Shown one piece after another: positions 44,971 to 53,737 of a stretch of 61,824 bases of DNA; within the stretch, counting starts at the first letter, position 1, and each line of letters opens with the position of its first letter. The notes beneath the pieces were generated by a model. That model had not been told where the DNA came from. It did not search any database and saw only the letters and a program-made list of their open reading frames with translations. The position numbers and the translations under genes are program-made. Location: contig JBAZKM010000012.1 in assembly GCA_041650805.1 (NCBI GenBank), positions 1 to 61,824 of the forward strand. The letters are read 5' to 3'. Source of the stretch: Candidatus Omnitrophota bacterium (GTDB lineage: Bacteria > Omnitrophota > Gorgyraeia > 2-01-FULL-45-10).

Positions 44971-46397
44971 AATTTTTTAAATATGCCGGCCTATGTTCCA
45001 TAGTAGCCCTCGGGTTCCTCCTGAGGGTCTACCATCTGGGCAATTCCAGTTTATGGTGGGATGAACTCATGACCGTAAGCCGTATCGACTATCCGCTCGT
45101 CCAGGTGGTCAGGAACCTCTTCATATCTCCTTTTCCGCCGCTCTATTATATCCTGATGAACCTCTGGGTAAAGGCCTTCGGGAACAGCGAATTCTTTTTG
45201 CGTCTCCCGTCCCTGATGTTTTCCGTAGGATCGGTCATAGCCGTATTTTACCTGGCAAGGGAACTCTTCGATGAGGATGCGGGGTTCTTTTCCGCGTTAT
45301 TCCTGAGCGTTTCACCATATAGCATCTGGTTTGCCCAGACGGCAAAGATGTACTCCATGTCATGGTTCTTCGCGATACTCTCATTCCTCTTTTTTCACAG
45401 GTTCACGAGAGATAAAAGAAGAGTCAGCCTGTTATTGTACGTTATCTTTACCACATTATCGATCTATACCACATATATAGGGTTCATCCTCATACTGACC
45501 CAGAATATACTCTTCTTCTGCTTTAACAGGGAGAGGCAGGTCAGGAGATGGTTATTGGGCCAGGCGTTGATATTTTTATTCTTCCTGCCATGGCTGGGGA
45601 TATTCCAATATAACGCGATAAACAGGACAGGGTTGGATTGGATCCCCGCCGTGGATAATTATATAAGACTTATCGGCTCTGTCTTCCCGAGAATGCTGAC
45701 GGGTTATTTCGGGAACCCGGGCTATGCGGAGTTGGTCATATGCTCCCTTCTGATAATATCCGCGGTCGTAAAGTTGGCAGGCGATAGGCAAAAAAGATAT
45801 TCTATCAGTTTTAGCCTGCTCTTCGCATGGATAGCAGTGCCCGTTTTTGTATATTACCTGACCTATATCTCGGCATATCCTATTCTCAGCGAGTTCTCGG
45901 ACAGATATATCGGCGTTATACATATCCCCTTGATCATACTGATGAGCAGGGGGATATCTAAATACAAAGCCGGATATATATCCGTCATATTGGTCCTTCT
46001 GCTTGGCATGACCCTCCTTTACCATTTGCGCCCTTTTTATAAAGCCGATTGTAAGATGACCTTCACTTTTCGCGGCGTGGTCTTCGATGATAACTGGAGG
46101 AACCTATCGAATGAGATACGTCAGAGGGCCGGCAGCGATCCATTGATAGTTACGGACCTTCCCCCGGTCTTCAGGTACTACATTAAGGGTTATAGGATAG
46201 AACCGTTGGAATATATCAGGGATATGGAAAACAGCGTTTCCGCCGGTAACTTTACGTCAATTTTTATGGTCTATAAAATAAGCGGAGGGCGCGTAAAAGG
46301 CAGACCCCTGCAGAGGACGATCAAGGGATATAAGCTGGAAGAGGACTATTACAGGCATCCGAACGGTTTCTTCTGGTTCAGGAAGATCGATGACTAA
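44967..46397 (+). CDS. Membrane glycosyltransferase, GT39-like
   Basis: 476 aa, about ten hydrophobic segments. The sequence opens GFLLRVYHLGNSSLWWDELMTVSR, with WWDE giving the catalytic-Asp position of GT39/ArnT-like enzymes. SPFPPLYYILMNLWVKAFGNS and LRLPSLMFSVGSVIAVFYLARELF are the standard following segments, then SPYSIWFAQTAKMYSM. It probably uses the polyprenyl-phosphate sugar made by the preceding GT2 enzyme, to which it is coupled by ATGA. It overlaps the sulfatase-fold gene by eight bases. Confidence 0.85.
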   Translation: MKFFKYAGLCSIVALGFLLRVYHLGNSSLWWDELMTVSRIDYPLVQVVRNLFISPFPPLYYILMNLWVKAFGNSEFFLRLPSLMFSVGSVIAVFYLARELFDEDAGFFSALFLSVSPYSIWFAQTAKMYSMSWFFAILSFLFFHRFTRDKRRVSLLLYVIFTTLSIYTTYIGFILILTQNILFFCFNRERQVRRWLLGQALIFLFFLPWLGIFQYNAINRTGLDWIPAVDNYIRLIGSVFPRMLTGYFGNPGYAELVICSLLIISAVVKLAGDRQKRYSISFSLLFAWIAVPVFVYYLTYISAYPILSEFSDRYIGVIHIPLIILMSRGISKYKAGYISVILVLLLGMTLLYHLRPFYKADCKMTFTFRGVVFDDNWRNLSNEIRQRAGSDPLIVTDLPPVFRYYIKGYRIEPLEYIRDMENSVSAGNFTSIFMVYKISGGRVKGRPLQRTIKGYKLEEDYYRHPNGFFWFRKIDD

Positions 46398-47757
46398 GAC
46401 TTTAAAAAGATATATAAATCCTTTATTTTTTTTAGTTCTTTTTTCAGCGTTTGTTATATTTGTTGTTATTGCCAGGAATAATGTTCCCCGGGGAGAGCGG
46501 CCGAATATAGTATGGATCGTCATAGACGCGCTGCGGGCCGACCACCTGGGGTGTTACGGTTACGGAAGGGATACGAGCTCGTTCATCGATGGATTTGCCG
46601 GTAAAGGCATCCTCTTCGAGCATGCCTTCAGCCAGGAGTCATATACACAGGCGTCCGTGGCGTCGTTCTTTACATCCACATATCCATGGGTCAATAAAGT
46701 CCTTTACGATAAACCTATGATAGATGTATTGGACCCGGCCTTTGTAACTATCGCGGAGATATTAAAAGAGGCCGGTTACGATACCGCGGCCTTCGTCTTT
46801 AACCCGCACCTCAAGGCGATATTCAATTTCGGCCAGGGGTTCGATCTCTACAGCGACGGCGGGAAAGGCCTGAAGGTCGTGCTCCGGGATCCGGGTTCAC
46901 ATGAGACCGCGAAGAAGATCTCAGCCAAGGTGAAAAGATATCTTGAGCGGACCGGCGGCAAAAGGCCCGTCTTCTTATATCTCCATTACAGGGATGTGCA
47001 CGGCCCGTATATGCCCCCTCCGCCTTATGACAGTGTATTCCCAGGGCCGGATTCCGCATATGACGGAGAGATACGGTACGCGGATAATAGTATCAGGGCG
47101 CTATTTACCTTGCTGAAAGGATACGGGATCGACAACAGGAATTCTGTTATCATAGTCACGGCAGACCACGGCGAGGAATTTTATGATGATCCTCCGCCGG
47201 ATAAACGCTCCCCGGGGGGCCACGGCAGGACTTTATACAATGAGCTGATACATGTCCCGCTCATAATGTCCATACCCGGACTTCCTGCCGGGAAGAGGAT
47301 AGGCGCGTATGTCGGGCTTATCGATATCGCCCCGACCCTTTGCGATATCCTGAAGATCGATCGGAAGAGATACGGCCGATTCCAGGGCATGACCCTTCTG
47401 CCCGTTATAAACGGAGAGGATGACGGCCATCGTCCTGTATATGGCGGCGGTAAGTACGGCAGGGGCTTTGTGATCAGGGGCGGATACAAGTATTATATCG
47501 ACTTGAAGAATAAGACCGCCAGTTGCATGCGTCCCGCGGACAATGACAATGTGATGCGTGAAGAGCTCTATGATATGAATGCGGATTTTAATGAGGTGAT
47601 GGATCTCTCAGGCGCCAGACCGGATATCGTTTCGGAGCTGAGGAAGGAGTTGGAGGCATTCATCAAAGGGTCCCCGGTGTACGGGGGGCTTGCCGCGTCT
47701 GTGTGGCCGGACGCCCGGACCGAAGAAGAGTTGAGATCATTAGGTTATCTGCAATAG
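46390..47757 (+). CDS. Membrane-anchored sulfatase-superfamily hydrolase or transferase
   Basis: 455 aa with one N-terminal membrane anchor (about 10-27) and an alkaline-phosphatase/sulfatase domain outside. Metal ligands are visible in VIDALRADHLGCYGYG and VTADHGEEF. HYRDVHGPYMPPPPYD and HVPLIMSIPG fit the sulfatase fold. In the place of the formylglycine motif C-x-P-S-R it has TQASVASFFTSTYPW, so the nucleophile position is Thr rather than Cys. It could therefore be a phosphodiesterase or a phosphoethanolamine/phosphoglycerol transferase acting on the glycan made by the neighbours. It lies inside the coupled glycan cluster. Confidence 0.82.
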   Translation: MTKTLKRYINPLFFLVLFSAFVIFVVIARNNVPRGERPNIVWIVIDALRADHLGCYGYGRDTSSFIDGFAGKGILFEHAFSQESYTQASVASFFTSTYPWVNKVLYDKPMIDVLDPAFVTIAEILKEAGYDTAAFVFNPHLKAIFNFGQGFDLYSDGGKGLKVVLRDPGSHETAKKISAKVKRYLERTGGKRPVFLYLHYRDVHGPYMPPPPYDSVFPGPDSAYDGEIRYADNSIRALFTLLKGYGIDNRNSVIIVTADHGEEFYDDPPPDKRSPGGHGRTLYNELIHVPLIMSIPGLPAGKRIGAYVGLIDIAPTLCDILKIDRKRYGRFQGMTLLPVINGEDDGHRPVYGGGKYGRGFVIRGGYKYYIDLKNKTASCMRPADNDNVMREELYDMNADFNEVMDLSGARPDIVSELRKELEAFIKGSPVYGGLAASVWPDARTEEELRSLGYLQ

Positions 47758-47769
47758 GCGGGGTATTCA

Positions 47770-48513
47770 ATGGATCCCGGAGATATCGCCATGTCCGAAC
47801 GCGTAAAGAGCCCGACCTCCGTCATAATCCCTGCCTATAATGAAGAGCCGACGATCAGGCAGGTCATCAGCGGCTTATTGGATGAGCGGCGGTATCCAGA
47901 GATCATAGTGGTCGATGACAGCTCTTCCGATAAGACCGGCTTTCTGGCAGAGGAGCTCCGGGTCAAGGTCATCAGGCATGAGACGAGGAGAGGATATGGC
48001 GCGGCGCTTAAGACGGGTATAAAATATGCGCGCGGCGATATCATCATAATTCTTGATGCCGATGATACATACTCCCCCGGTGACATCAAACGGTTGCTGA
48101 AATCCTTTGAGGCCGGAGGGTATGATATGGTGGTGGGGGTGCGCGACCTCGGTCATTTTCCTTTTTATCAAAAGTTCGCCAAAGGGTTCGTCACCTCGGT
48201 AATGGCGGCTATATTCAGGCAGAAGGTCCCCGATATCAATTCCGGGCTGAGAGTTATGAAGCGGGAGGTCGTGGAGAAGTACCTATCTGTGCTATCCGAC
48301 GGTTTCTCGTTCACGGCGAGCAGTACGTTGGCAATGCTCCTGGGCCGGCATAAGATAGGATATGTCGAGGTCGGCTATTCGGGAAGGGCCGGGAGATCCA
48401 ACGTGGAGATAGCCGCTTACACCATAAACTTTATCAGGAGTTACTGGCGGGTCATCTATCGTCTCAAGATCGCCGCTAAGCTATCCCGGGGGAGGGGAGG
48501 GATGCGTGTTTAA
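47770..48513 (+). CDS. GT2 glycosyltransferase (polyprenyl-phosphate sugar synthase-like)
   Basis: 247 aa, soluble GT-A fold: TSVIIPAYNEEPTIRQVI, EIIVVDDSSSDKTG, HETRRGYGAALKTGIKYA, ILDADDTYSPGDI and DINSGLRVMKREVVEKY. This matches DPM1-like family 2 enzymes. The start may be ATG 47770 or ATG 47791; the second has GGAG nine bases upstream and gives a better family start. It follows the sulfatase-fold gene by 12 bp and overlaps the radical SAM gene. Confidence 0.87.
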   Translation: MDPGDIAMSERVKSPTSVIIPAYNEEPTIRQVISGLLDERRYPEIIVVDDSSSDKTGFLAEELRVKVIRHETRRGYGAALKTGIKYARGDIIIILDADDTYSPGDIKRLLKSFEAGGYDMVVGVRDLGHFPFYQKFAKGFVTSVMAAIFRQKVPDINSGLRVMKREVVEKYLSVLSDGFSFTASSTLAMLLGRHKIGYVEVGYSGRAGRSNVEIAAYTINFIRSYWRVIYRLKIAAKLSRGRGGMRV

Positions 48514-49423
48514 CAGGGTCTCTCTGGCTACTCTTAAGAGAAAGAGGATGCGCCGTTCCATGAGGAGATTCCTCAGGGCAAGGTATGAGTCGGTGGATAT
48601 GAGGCACCTTGATGCCGGGATGATCTTTGCCCACCGGGTGCTAAAAGGTTTGTATAGAAGTTTTGACCCCGGGAATAAGTGCTTCGATGTCGTCTCCATC
48701 CAGACGAAGACAGGTTGTAATTATAGCTGCCCATTCTGCCCGGGCAATAAACCGGGCCGGGGCCTATACGGCGGGGCGCCGCCGGGAGCAGAGATGGATC
48801 CCGCAATCCTTAAGGATATCGCCGGGCAGTTGTCAAGATCGGGATTCAGGGGGAGGATCTCGCCCGATCTCTTGAACGAACCCCTGATGGATGAAAGGCT
48901 GGTCGAGTTCGTCTCTATACTGAAGAGAGGATGTCCCCGCGCATTCTTGTTCATTCAAACGAACGGTTCATTGCTGGACAGGAGCCTGATCATGGAGCTC
49001 ATCGACGCGGGGATGGATGAGATATACGTCAATGATTATACGGAAGGGCATGTAGTATTGGACCGTCTGGCGAGTATGCCTCTGGGTAAGGGTTATCGGG
49101 CGCATATCACCCCGGAGGGCCGTTCTTTCAAAGAGCGGTTGTCGAACCGGGCCGGCAATGTCGGCATATATCCCGTCCCCGGCGAACCGCTCAGGATCCC
49201 GTGTATTAAACCGTTCAGGCAGATCTCCATAGCTTATGACGGTAAAGCGATACTATGCTGCCAGGATTGGCAATTTTCTCAGGTAATGGGGGACCTCTCC
49301 GGTGAGACGCTTCTGGGTATATGGGCCGGCGAGAAGTATGTAAGGGTCAGGAACGGTCTATTGAACTCTGACCGGGCGAATAACGCTCTTTGCGCCCGGT
49401 GCGATTTCAGCGGGTTATGGTGA
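48506..49423 (+). CDS. Radical SAM/SPASM-type protein in a glycan cluster
   Basis: 305 aa from a GTG start with an excellent ribosome site (48491-48500, GGAGGGGAGG). The radical SAM motif CNYSCPFC at about 72-79 binds the 4Fe-4S cluster that cleaves S-adenosylmethionine. C-terminal cysteines (ILCCQDWQ, then C-x-x-C in ALCARCDF) fit a SPASM-type auxiliary cluster. The barrel is marked by ISPDLLNEPLMDERLVEFV and LFIQTNGSLLD. The substrate is unknown; neighbours point to modification of a sugar, lipid or peptide of the envelope. It overlaps the GT2 gene by eight bases. Confidence 0.87.
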   Translation: MFNRVSLATLKRKRMRRSMRRFLRARYESVDMRHLDAGMIFAHRVLKGLYRSFDPGNKCFDVVSIQTKTGCNYSCPFCPGNKPGRGLYGGAPPGAEMDPAILKDIAGQLSRSGFRGRISPDLLNEPLMDERLVEFVSILKRGCPRAFLFIQTNGSLLDRSLIMELIDAGMDEIYVNDYTEGHVVLDRLASMPLGKGYRAHITPEGRSFKERLSNRAGNVGIYPVPGEPLRIPCIKPFRQISIAYDGKAILCCQDWQFSQVMGDLSGETLLGIWAGEKYVRVRNGLLNSDRANNALCARCDFSGLW

Positions 49424-50973
49424 TGGCAAAAAAAGACGGTGTCGATAATGTCCGGTTGATGCTGGGCCTGTGCCTTGTGCTCGGTTTAGCGCTCTCTCTA
49501 TTTCTCTTCAGGCGCGATGCTTTCGTCTCAACGGATGGTTGTGCGTATGTTTTACTCGGAAAGAACCTCGCAAGCGGCCTCGGGTATACTTCATGGGGAG
49601 GCCCGCACCTGTGGTTCCCGCCGGGCTACCCTTTGGCGATAGGTGCTTTTTATCTCATCACGGGCGACCCGGAATTGGCCGCTCACGCGGTCTCCATTGT
49701 ATCTTTCCTGATCTCCACGCTCTTACTCTTCAGGCTGTCCAGTATGGTGTATGGCCGGTCCGCGGCCCTGCTTGCGGTCATCCTTTTCATGGTGAATAGG
49801 TCCGTACTGGAAAATTCGCACGCGACCATGGCTCATTCCCTGGATATGGCCCTCGTGACCGCAGCCGCCTGTCTTGCCGCTACCATCATAAATAAGAATG
49901 GGCCGGCTTTCAGGTATTTTGTCCTGCTGGGCATCGTCCTGGCGGGGGCCAGCCTGAACCGTCCTGAAAACATAATTTTATCCGTAGCCGTTGTATCTTG
50001 CCTTCTTTTTCAGACAGGCGGCCGTCTCCTCAGGAGGCTGGCCGCCTTTTCCTGCCTGATATTGGCCTTCGGCATCACCGTATTTCCTTATGTCAATTTT
50101 ATCCATAGGCATACCGGCGAATGGACCCTTACCGCTAAGGTCACAAATTTGCAGCATTATGAGTACCTCTATTCCAATGATCCCCTGGGCAGGGAGAAGA
50201 TGACCAAAGCCCGCGTTTCCGACTTTGACCTTTTGAGATACATAAAGAAAGAGAAGGAGGCGCTCGCGGCGAGATATCTTCAGGGCGCGAAGCAGCTGCC
50301 CGGTGTCCTGAGCGGTATTCTGTTCGGAGCGCCCGGGTTTCTTTTAATATGCCTGGGATTGTTCTGGCAGAAGCTGGACAAGGACAAACTTAAGGTCCAG
50401 GTGCTGCTATTATCCTGCCTCTCTCCCCTGGTGATCGTACCTTTCGGCAATATGAGGGTGAGATATTTTTTGAGCGTCGTGCCGGTATTCATGGTATGGA
50501 TGGGCAGGGGCCTGGAGAACGTTTATCTGCTTATGAAGGGGCGCCTCAAATGTCCCGTCAGGCAATCTGCGGCGGTCGTTTGCTGCGTTGTGGTACTGCT
50601 CGCCCTGCCTACGGCCAGGTTCTTATTTTTCGGCAAAAATACCGGCCTCGCGTATGAACATAAAGAGATGGGGTTATGGATGAAAGATAATATCGAGGGG
50701 ATTGAGAGCAGGAAGATAGCTTCCAGGAAGCCCTGGGTCCCGTTCTATTCGGGCGGGGCGCGCGAGGGCATACCATTCAGCAAGGACGATAAGAGCCTGC
50801 CGTCATATTTAAGGAGCAGAGGCATCGATTACCTGATAATCGATGAAAGGTTCACCTCGGGTGTCCGTCCGCTTCTGCGTCCGCTTCTCGACGATGCCGG
50901 GAGACACGACGGGTTGAGCAGGGTGCACGTGATCAGGGAACCAAAGAAAATAGTCCTATATAAGGTAGAATGA
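49423..50973 (+). CDS. Membrane glycosyltransferase, GT39-like
   Basis: 516 aa with about ten hydrophobic segments. RRDAFVSTDGCAYVLLGKNLASG (acidic outer loop, about 30-52) then WGGPHLWFPPGYPLAIGAFYLITG follow the GT39/GT-C pattern, as do SIVSFLISTLLLFRLS and LLGIVLAGASLNRPENIILS. It ends with a soluble C-terminal domain (about 410-516). ATG 49423 overlaps the radical SAM stop (TGATG) and was preferred; ATG 49417 is two codons upstream. It is the last gene of the coupled glycan chain. The acceptor is unknown. Confidence 0.78.
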   Translation: MAKKDGVDNVRLMLGLCLVLGLALSLFLFRRDAFVSTDGCAYVLLGKNLASGLGYTSWGGPHLWFPPGYPLAIGAFYLITGDPELAAHAVSIVSFLISTLLLFRLSSMVYGRSAALLAVILFMVNRSVLENSHATMAHSLDMALVTAAACLAATIINKNGPAFRYFVLLGIVLAGASLNRPENIILSVAVVSCLLFQTGGRLLRRLAAFSCLILAFGITVFPYVNFIHRHTGEWTLTAKVTNLQHYEYLYSNDPLGREKMTKARVSDFDLLRYIKKEKEALAARYLQGAKQLPGVLSGILFGAPGFLLICLGLFWQKLDKDKLKVQVLLLSCLSPLVIVPFGNMRVRYFLSVVPVFMVWMGRGLENVYLLMKGRLKCPVRQSAAVVCCVVVLLALPTARFLFFGKNTGLAYEHKEMGLWMKDNIEGIESRKIASRKPWVPFYSGGAREGIPFSKDDKSLPSYLRSRGIDYLIIDERFTSGVRPLLRPLLDDAGRHDGLSRVHVIREPKKIVLYKVE

Positions 50974-51013
50974 GGTAAAATAATGGATAAAAGAAAGGTA
51001 AAGGAGATGATAG

Positions 51014-51370
51014 ATGCATAAATTGGTAATTACGACATTGATGCTCGCAGGAAGCAATGTATTCATGACGTTCGCGTGGTATGGTCACCTGAAGAATTAT
51101 AACCACAAACCCTGGATCGTAGCGGCCATCATAAGCTGGGGCATTGCGTTATTTGAGTACCTGATACAGGTCCCGGCCAACAGGATAGGCCATCAGGTTT
51201 TGAACCTGGGACAGCTTAAGATCCTCCAGGAGGTCATAACGCTCTCCATCTTTGTGCCTTTTTCGCTATTTTACATGAAGGAAGGCCTGAAACAGGATTA
51301 TCTGTGGGCGGCGGTCTTCATAATGCTGGCGGCCTTCTTCATGTTCCGCGGATTATTCGTTAGTAATTAG
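51014..51370 (+). CDS. DMT-superfamily small membrane protein (DUF486)
   Basis: 118 aa, four predicted membrane helices. The start, TLMLAGSNVFMTFAWYGHLK, is the diagnostic opening of the DUF486/COG3169 family, followed by FEYLIQVPANRIGHQVLNLGQLKILQEVITL, also conserved there. Function is unknown, but the family resembles small drug/metabolite exporters. AAGGAG eight bases upstream supports the ATG. Confidence 0.88.
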   Translation: MHKLVITTLMLAGSNVFMTFAWYGHLKNYNHKPWIVAAIISWGIALFEYLIQVPANRIGHQVLNLGQLKILQEVITLSIFVPFSLFYMKEGLKQDYLWAAVFIMLAAFFMFRGLFVSN

Positions 51371-51418
51371 CAGGGATAGCGCCCGGGAGAGACGATGCAA
51401 CGCTGAAAGGCGGTTTAA

Positions 51419-51892
51419 ATGGGCTGGAAAGAGCGCGTCAGGAAAGACCTGTACTGGCTGGGCGGTATTACGCTCGCCGCCATATGGTATATCTTCGCAG
51501 AAGGATGGCTGATCCTGATGGTCAGGATATTCGGCTTTTCGCTTTCGACGGTGATAGTCACGCTCATATTGATAATACTATCGTGGTTTGTGATCTACGT
51601 CGCATCGGGCGCCGGGAATATCGGCCGTTTCCGGGAATGGCTTAAGGAGAAAGAGGATAGCATTTCGCCCGGGGCTAAGACGGCTGTGGGCGGCGGCAAG
51701 GTATTGGCGGTGCTCAACACCGCTGTGTTCCTGGGGCCGATGGTCTCCGCGGTCCTCATGCTCATGCTGGGCACAGGGAGAAATAAGGCCTATCTCTATT
51801 CCGTCTTCTGCGCTTTTCTATGCGCGGTCGTATGGTGCGGATTTTACTCCGGGATATTCTGGGAGATACAGAGGATCTTCGCCGGGTCATAG
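51419..51892 (+). CDS. Small polytopic membrane protein of unknown function
   Basis: 157 aa that I do not recognise. Four hydrophobic stretches lie at about 14-33, 38-62, 98-118 and 124-150, with a charged loop (FREWLKEKEDSISPGAK) between the second and third. The N-terminus is basic (MGWKERVRKDLYW). It resembles small putative export or integrity proteins only in general layout. It starts 48 bp after the DUF486 gene and ends eight bases before the GIY-YIG gene. Confidence 0.6.
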   Translation: MGWKERVRKDLYWLGGITLAAIWYIFAEGWLILMVRIFGFSLSTVIVTLILIILSWFVIYVASGAGNIGRFREWLKEKEDSISPGAKTAVGGGKVLAVLNTAVFLGPMVSAVLMLMLGTGRNKAYLYSVFCAFLCAVVWCGFYSGIFWEIQRIFAGS

Positions 51893-51900
51893 GCGTATAT

Positions 51901-52197
51901 ATGAAAGCCAAATTCAAGCGTTCGGGCAGGTTCTATGTATATATCGTGGAATGCCGGGACGGGACGTATTATACGGGATATACCCCGGATATTGAAAATA
52001 GGATAAAGCTCCATAACGCGGGCAGGGGAGCCAAGTATACGCGGGACAGGCGGCCCGTGGAGCTGATATGGAAGAAAGAGTATAAACACTTTAAGAGGGC
52101 TTTCCTGGAAGAGAAAAGGATAAAAGGCCTGACTAGAGCGCAGAAAGAGGAACTGATGGGAAAACGTCTTAAGCGACGAAGGGGTCCCTCATTGTGA
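51901..52197 (+). CDS. GIY-YIG nuclease-fold protein (UPF0213/YhbQ-like)
   Basis: 98 aa. The fold signature is FYVYIVECRDGTYYTGYTPDIENRIKLHNAG (Tyr pair, Arg and the Asn region) followed by GAKYTRDRRPVELIWKKEY and a C-terminal Glu in FLEEKRIKGLTRAQKEEL. The family is thought to include small single-domain nucleases, but the physiological role is unclear. ATG 51901 gives the family-typical length; an upstream start at 51820 would add residues unrelated to the family. Four bases overlap the antiporter gene. Confidence 0.88.
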   Translation: MKAKFKRSGRFYVYIVECRDGTYYTGYTPDIENRIKLHNAGRGAKYTRDRRPVELIWKKEYKHFKRAFLEEKRIKGLTRAQKEELMGKRLKRRRGPSL

Positions 52198-53669
52198 TAC
52201 CGATCGACACAGTCTTATTATGGGTTGCGGTATTGATCTTCGTGAGCGTCGTATCGAGTAAGCTCTCGGATCGATTCGCCATACCTGTACTATTGTTATT
52301 CTTAGGGATAGGGATGCTTGCCGGCTCGGAAGGGATAGGCAGGATCTATTTTGACAACGCGCAGCTGGCGAAATCCATCGGCGTCGTCGCCCTTATCTTT
52401 ATCATCTTTTCCGGAGGTTTTGATACTAATTGGAAAGATACCAAATCGGTTGTTTGGCCAGGTGTCATACTTTCAACGCTCGGAGTTTTGCTGACCGCTG
52501 TTATAACCGGATGTTTTGCCATATATATACTGAAGTTCTCTTTTCTTCAAGGGATGCTTCTGGGATCCATCGTTTCTTCGACAGATGCCGCCGCAGTATT
52601 CAGCATTTTAAGGTCAAAACGAATAAGCCTGAAGAGCCCTTTAAAGGCGTTGCTTGAATTCGAATCGGGAAGTAACGATCCGATGGCTGTTTTTTTGACA
52701 GTCGGCTTTATCAGCATGCTGACAGTGAAAGGCATGGGCATTGCCGCATTGATCCCCAGATTCGTGATGGATATGGGGATAGGTGCTCTTGCAGGTTACT
52801 TAATGGCAAGATTTATTGTATTGCTCATTAACCGTCTGAAGCTGGAATATGAAGGGCTTTATCCGGTTATAATGATTTCGCTTGTTCTGCTTACGTATGC
52901 GATCGCCGTTTTTCTGAAGGGCAACGGGTTCCTCGCGGTCTATATCGCAGGTTTGATGCTGGGTCAGGCGGAGTTTCCAAATAAAAGAATGATCATGAAA
53001 TTCCATGATGGGTTAGCGTGGCTTATGCAAATCGTTATGTTCGTGACGTTGGGCTTACTCGTTTTCCCTTCGCACATCGTCCCGTTAATGGGGGCAGGAT
53101 CATTGCTTACGCTCCTTCTCATGGTGGTTGCTCGCCCTGTTAGTGTGTTACTATGCCTGTTGCCGTTTAAGATGAATATATGGAAAAAGGCACTGATATC
53201 CTGGGTTGGATTGAGGGGATCGGTGCCTATCATCCTGGCAACATTCCCTTTTATGGCAGGCATCCCGCAGGCAGACACCATTTTTAATGTCGTATTTTTT
53301 GTCGTATTTGCGTCTGTTCTGATCCAGGGGACATCCATACCGGTCGTTTCAAGGATATTAAGGCTGGATGTGCCGTTGGCCTACAGGAGACAATATCCGA
53401 TCGAATTTGAAAAGACGGCGGCTATTGATGCGGAATTGACGGAAGCCATCGTCCCATACGATTCAGAAGCGGCAGGTAAGAGGATCGGCGAGTTAAACGT
53501 ACCCGAAAAGTGCCTTATAATGCTTATTTCCCGGGAAGAAAAATTTATAATACCGTCCGGATCCGTGGTTATAGAGGGTGGCGATGTCCTGCTGGTGCTT
53601 GCAAATGCCGCGGATTTTTCTGCTTTTCAAAAAATACTGGCACGGCTTAAGAAAGCAGCTGACGTTTAA
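52194..53669 (+). CDS. CPA1-family K+/H+ or Na+/H+ antiporter (NhaP2-like) with C-terminal TrkA-C domain
   Basis: 491 aa from a GTG overlapping the previous stop. Twelve or so membrane helices span 1-390, with LLLFLGIGMLAGSEG, FSGGFDTNW, GSIVSSTDAAAVFSILRSK and ESGSNDPMAVFLTVGF, the last holding the conserved N-D cation site. WVGLRGSVPIILATFPFMAGI is also diagnostic. Residues about 415-485 form a TrkA-C/RCK-C domain (EAAGKRIGEL, FIIPSGSVVIEGGDVLLVLA) that usually senses a nucleotide or ion. It exchanges monovalent cations for protons across the inner membrane. A perfect 26-bp palindrome covers its stop codon. Confidence 0.92.
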   Translation: MIPIDTVLLWVAVLIFVSVVSSKLSDRFAIPVLLLFLGIGMLAGSEGIGRIYFDNAQLAKSIGVVALIFIIFSGGFDTNWKDTKSVVWPGVILSTLGVLLTAVITGCFAIYILKFSFLQGMLLGSIVSSTDAAAVFSILRSKRISLKSPLKALLEFESGSNDPMAVFLTVGFISMLTVKGMGIAALIPRFVMDMGIGALAGYLMARFIVLLINRLKLEYEGLYPVIMISLVLLTYAIAVFLKGNGFLAVYIAGLMLGQAEFPNKRMIMKFHDGLAWLMQIVMFVTLGLLVFPSHIVPLMGAGSLLTLLLMVVARPVSVLLCLLPFKMNIWKKALISWVGLRGSVPIILATFPFMAGIPQADTIFNVVFFVVFASVLIQGTSIPVVSRILRLDVPLAYRRQYPIEFEKTAAIDAELTEAIVPYDSEAAGKRIGELNVPEKCLIMLISREEKFIIPSGSVVIEGGDVLLVLANAADFSAFQKILARLKKAADV

Positions 53670-53680
53670 ACGTCAGCTGC
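53655..53680. repeat. Perfect 26-bp palindrome over the antiporter stop codon
   Basis: GCAGCTGACG, a TTTAAA centre, and CGTCAGCTGC form a perfect inverted repeat with a ten-base-pair stem, including the TAA of the antiporter gene. There is no T-run after it on the plus strand, so it is not a typical intrinsic terminator. It may be an mRNA-end stem-loop or a protein-binding site. Confidence 0.7.
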
Positions 53681-53725
53681 ATTGTGGATAACTTCTATGA
53701 TCCGGGTGATCGGAGAGAAATAAAC

Positions 53726-53731
53726 GGGAGG
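53726..53731 (+). promoter_or_regulatory. Shine-Dalgarno GGGAGG deciding the methyltransferase start
   Basis: GGGAGG lies six bases before ATG 53738 and favours it over the in-frame ATG at 53684, which has none. Confidence 0.7.
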
Positions 53732-53737
53732 ATAGCA

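Noticed and set aside
51820..51900. Longer start for the GIY-YIG gene
   Set aside because: The extra 27 residues overlap the upstream membrane protein in another frame and are not part of the family.
53655..53680. Palindrome as an intrinsic terminator
   Set aside because: No T-run follows on either strand, and the next gene starts only 57 bases later.
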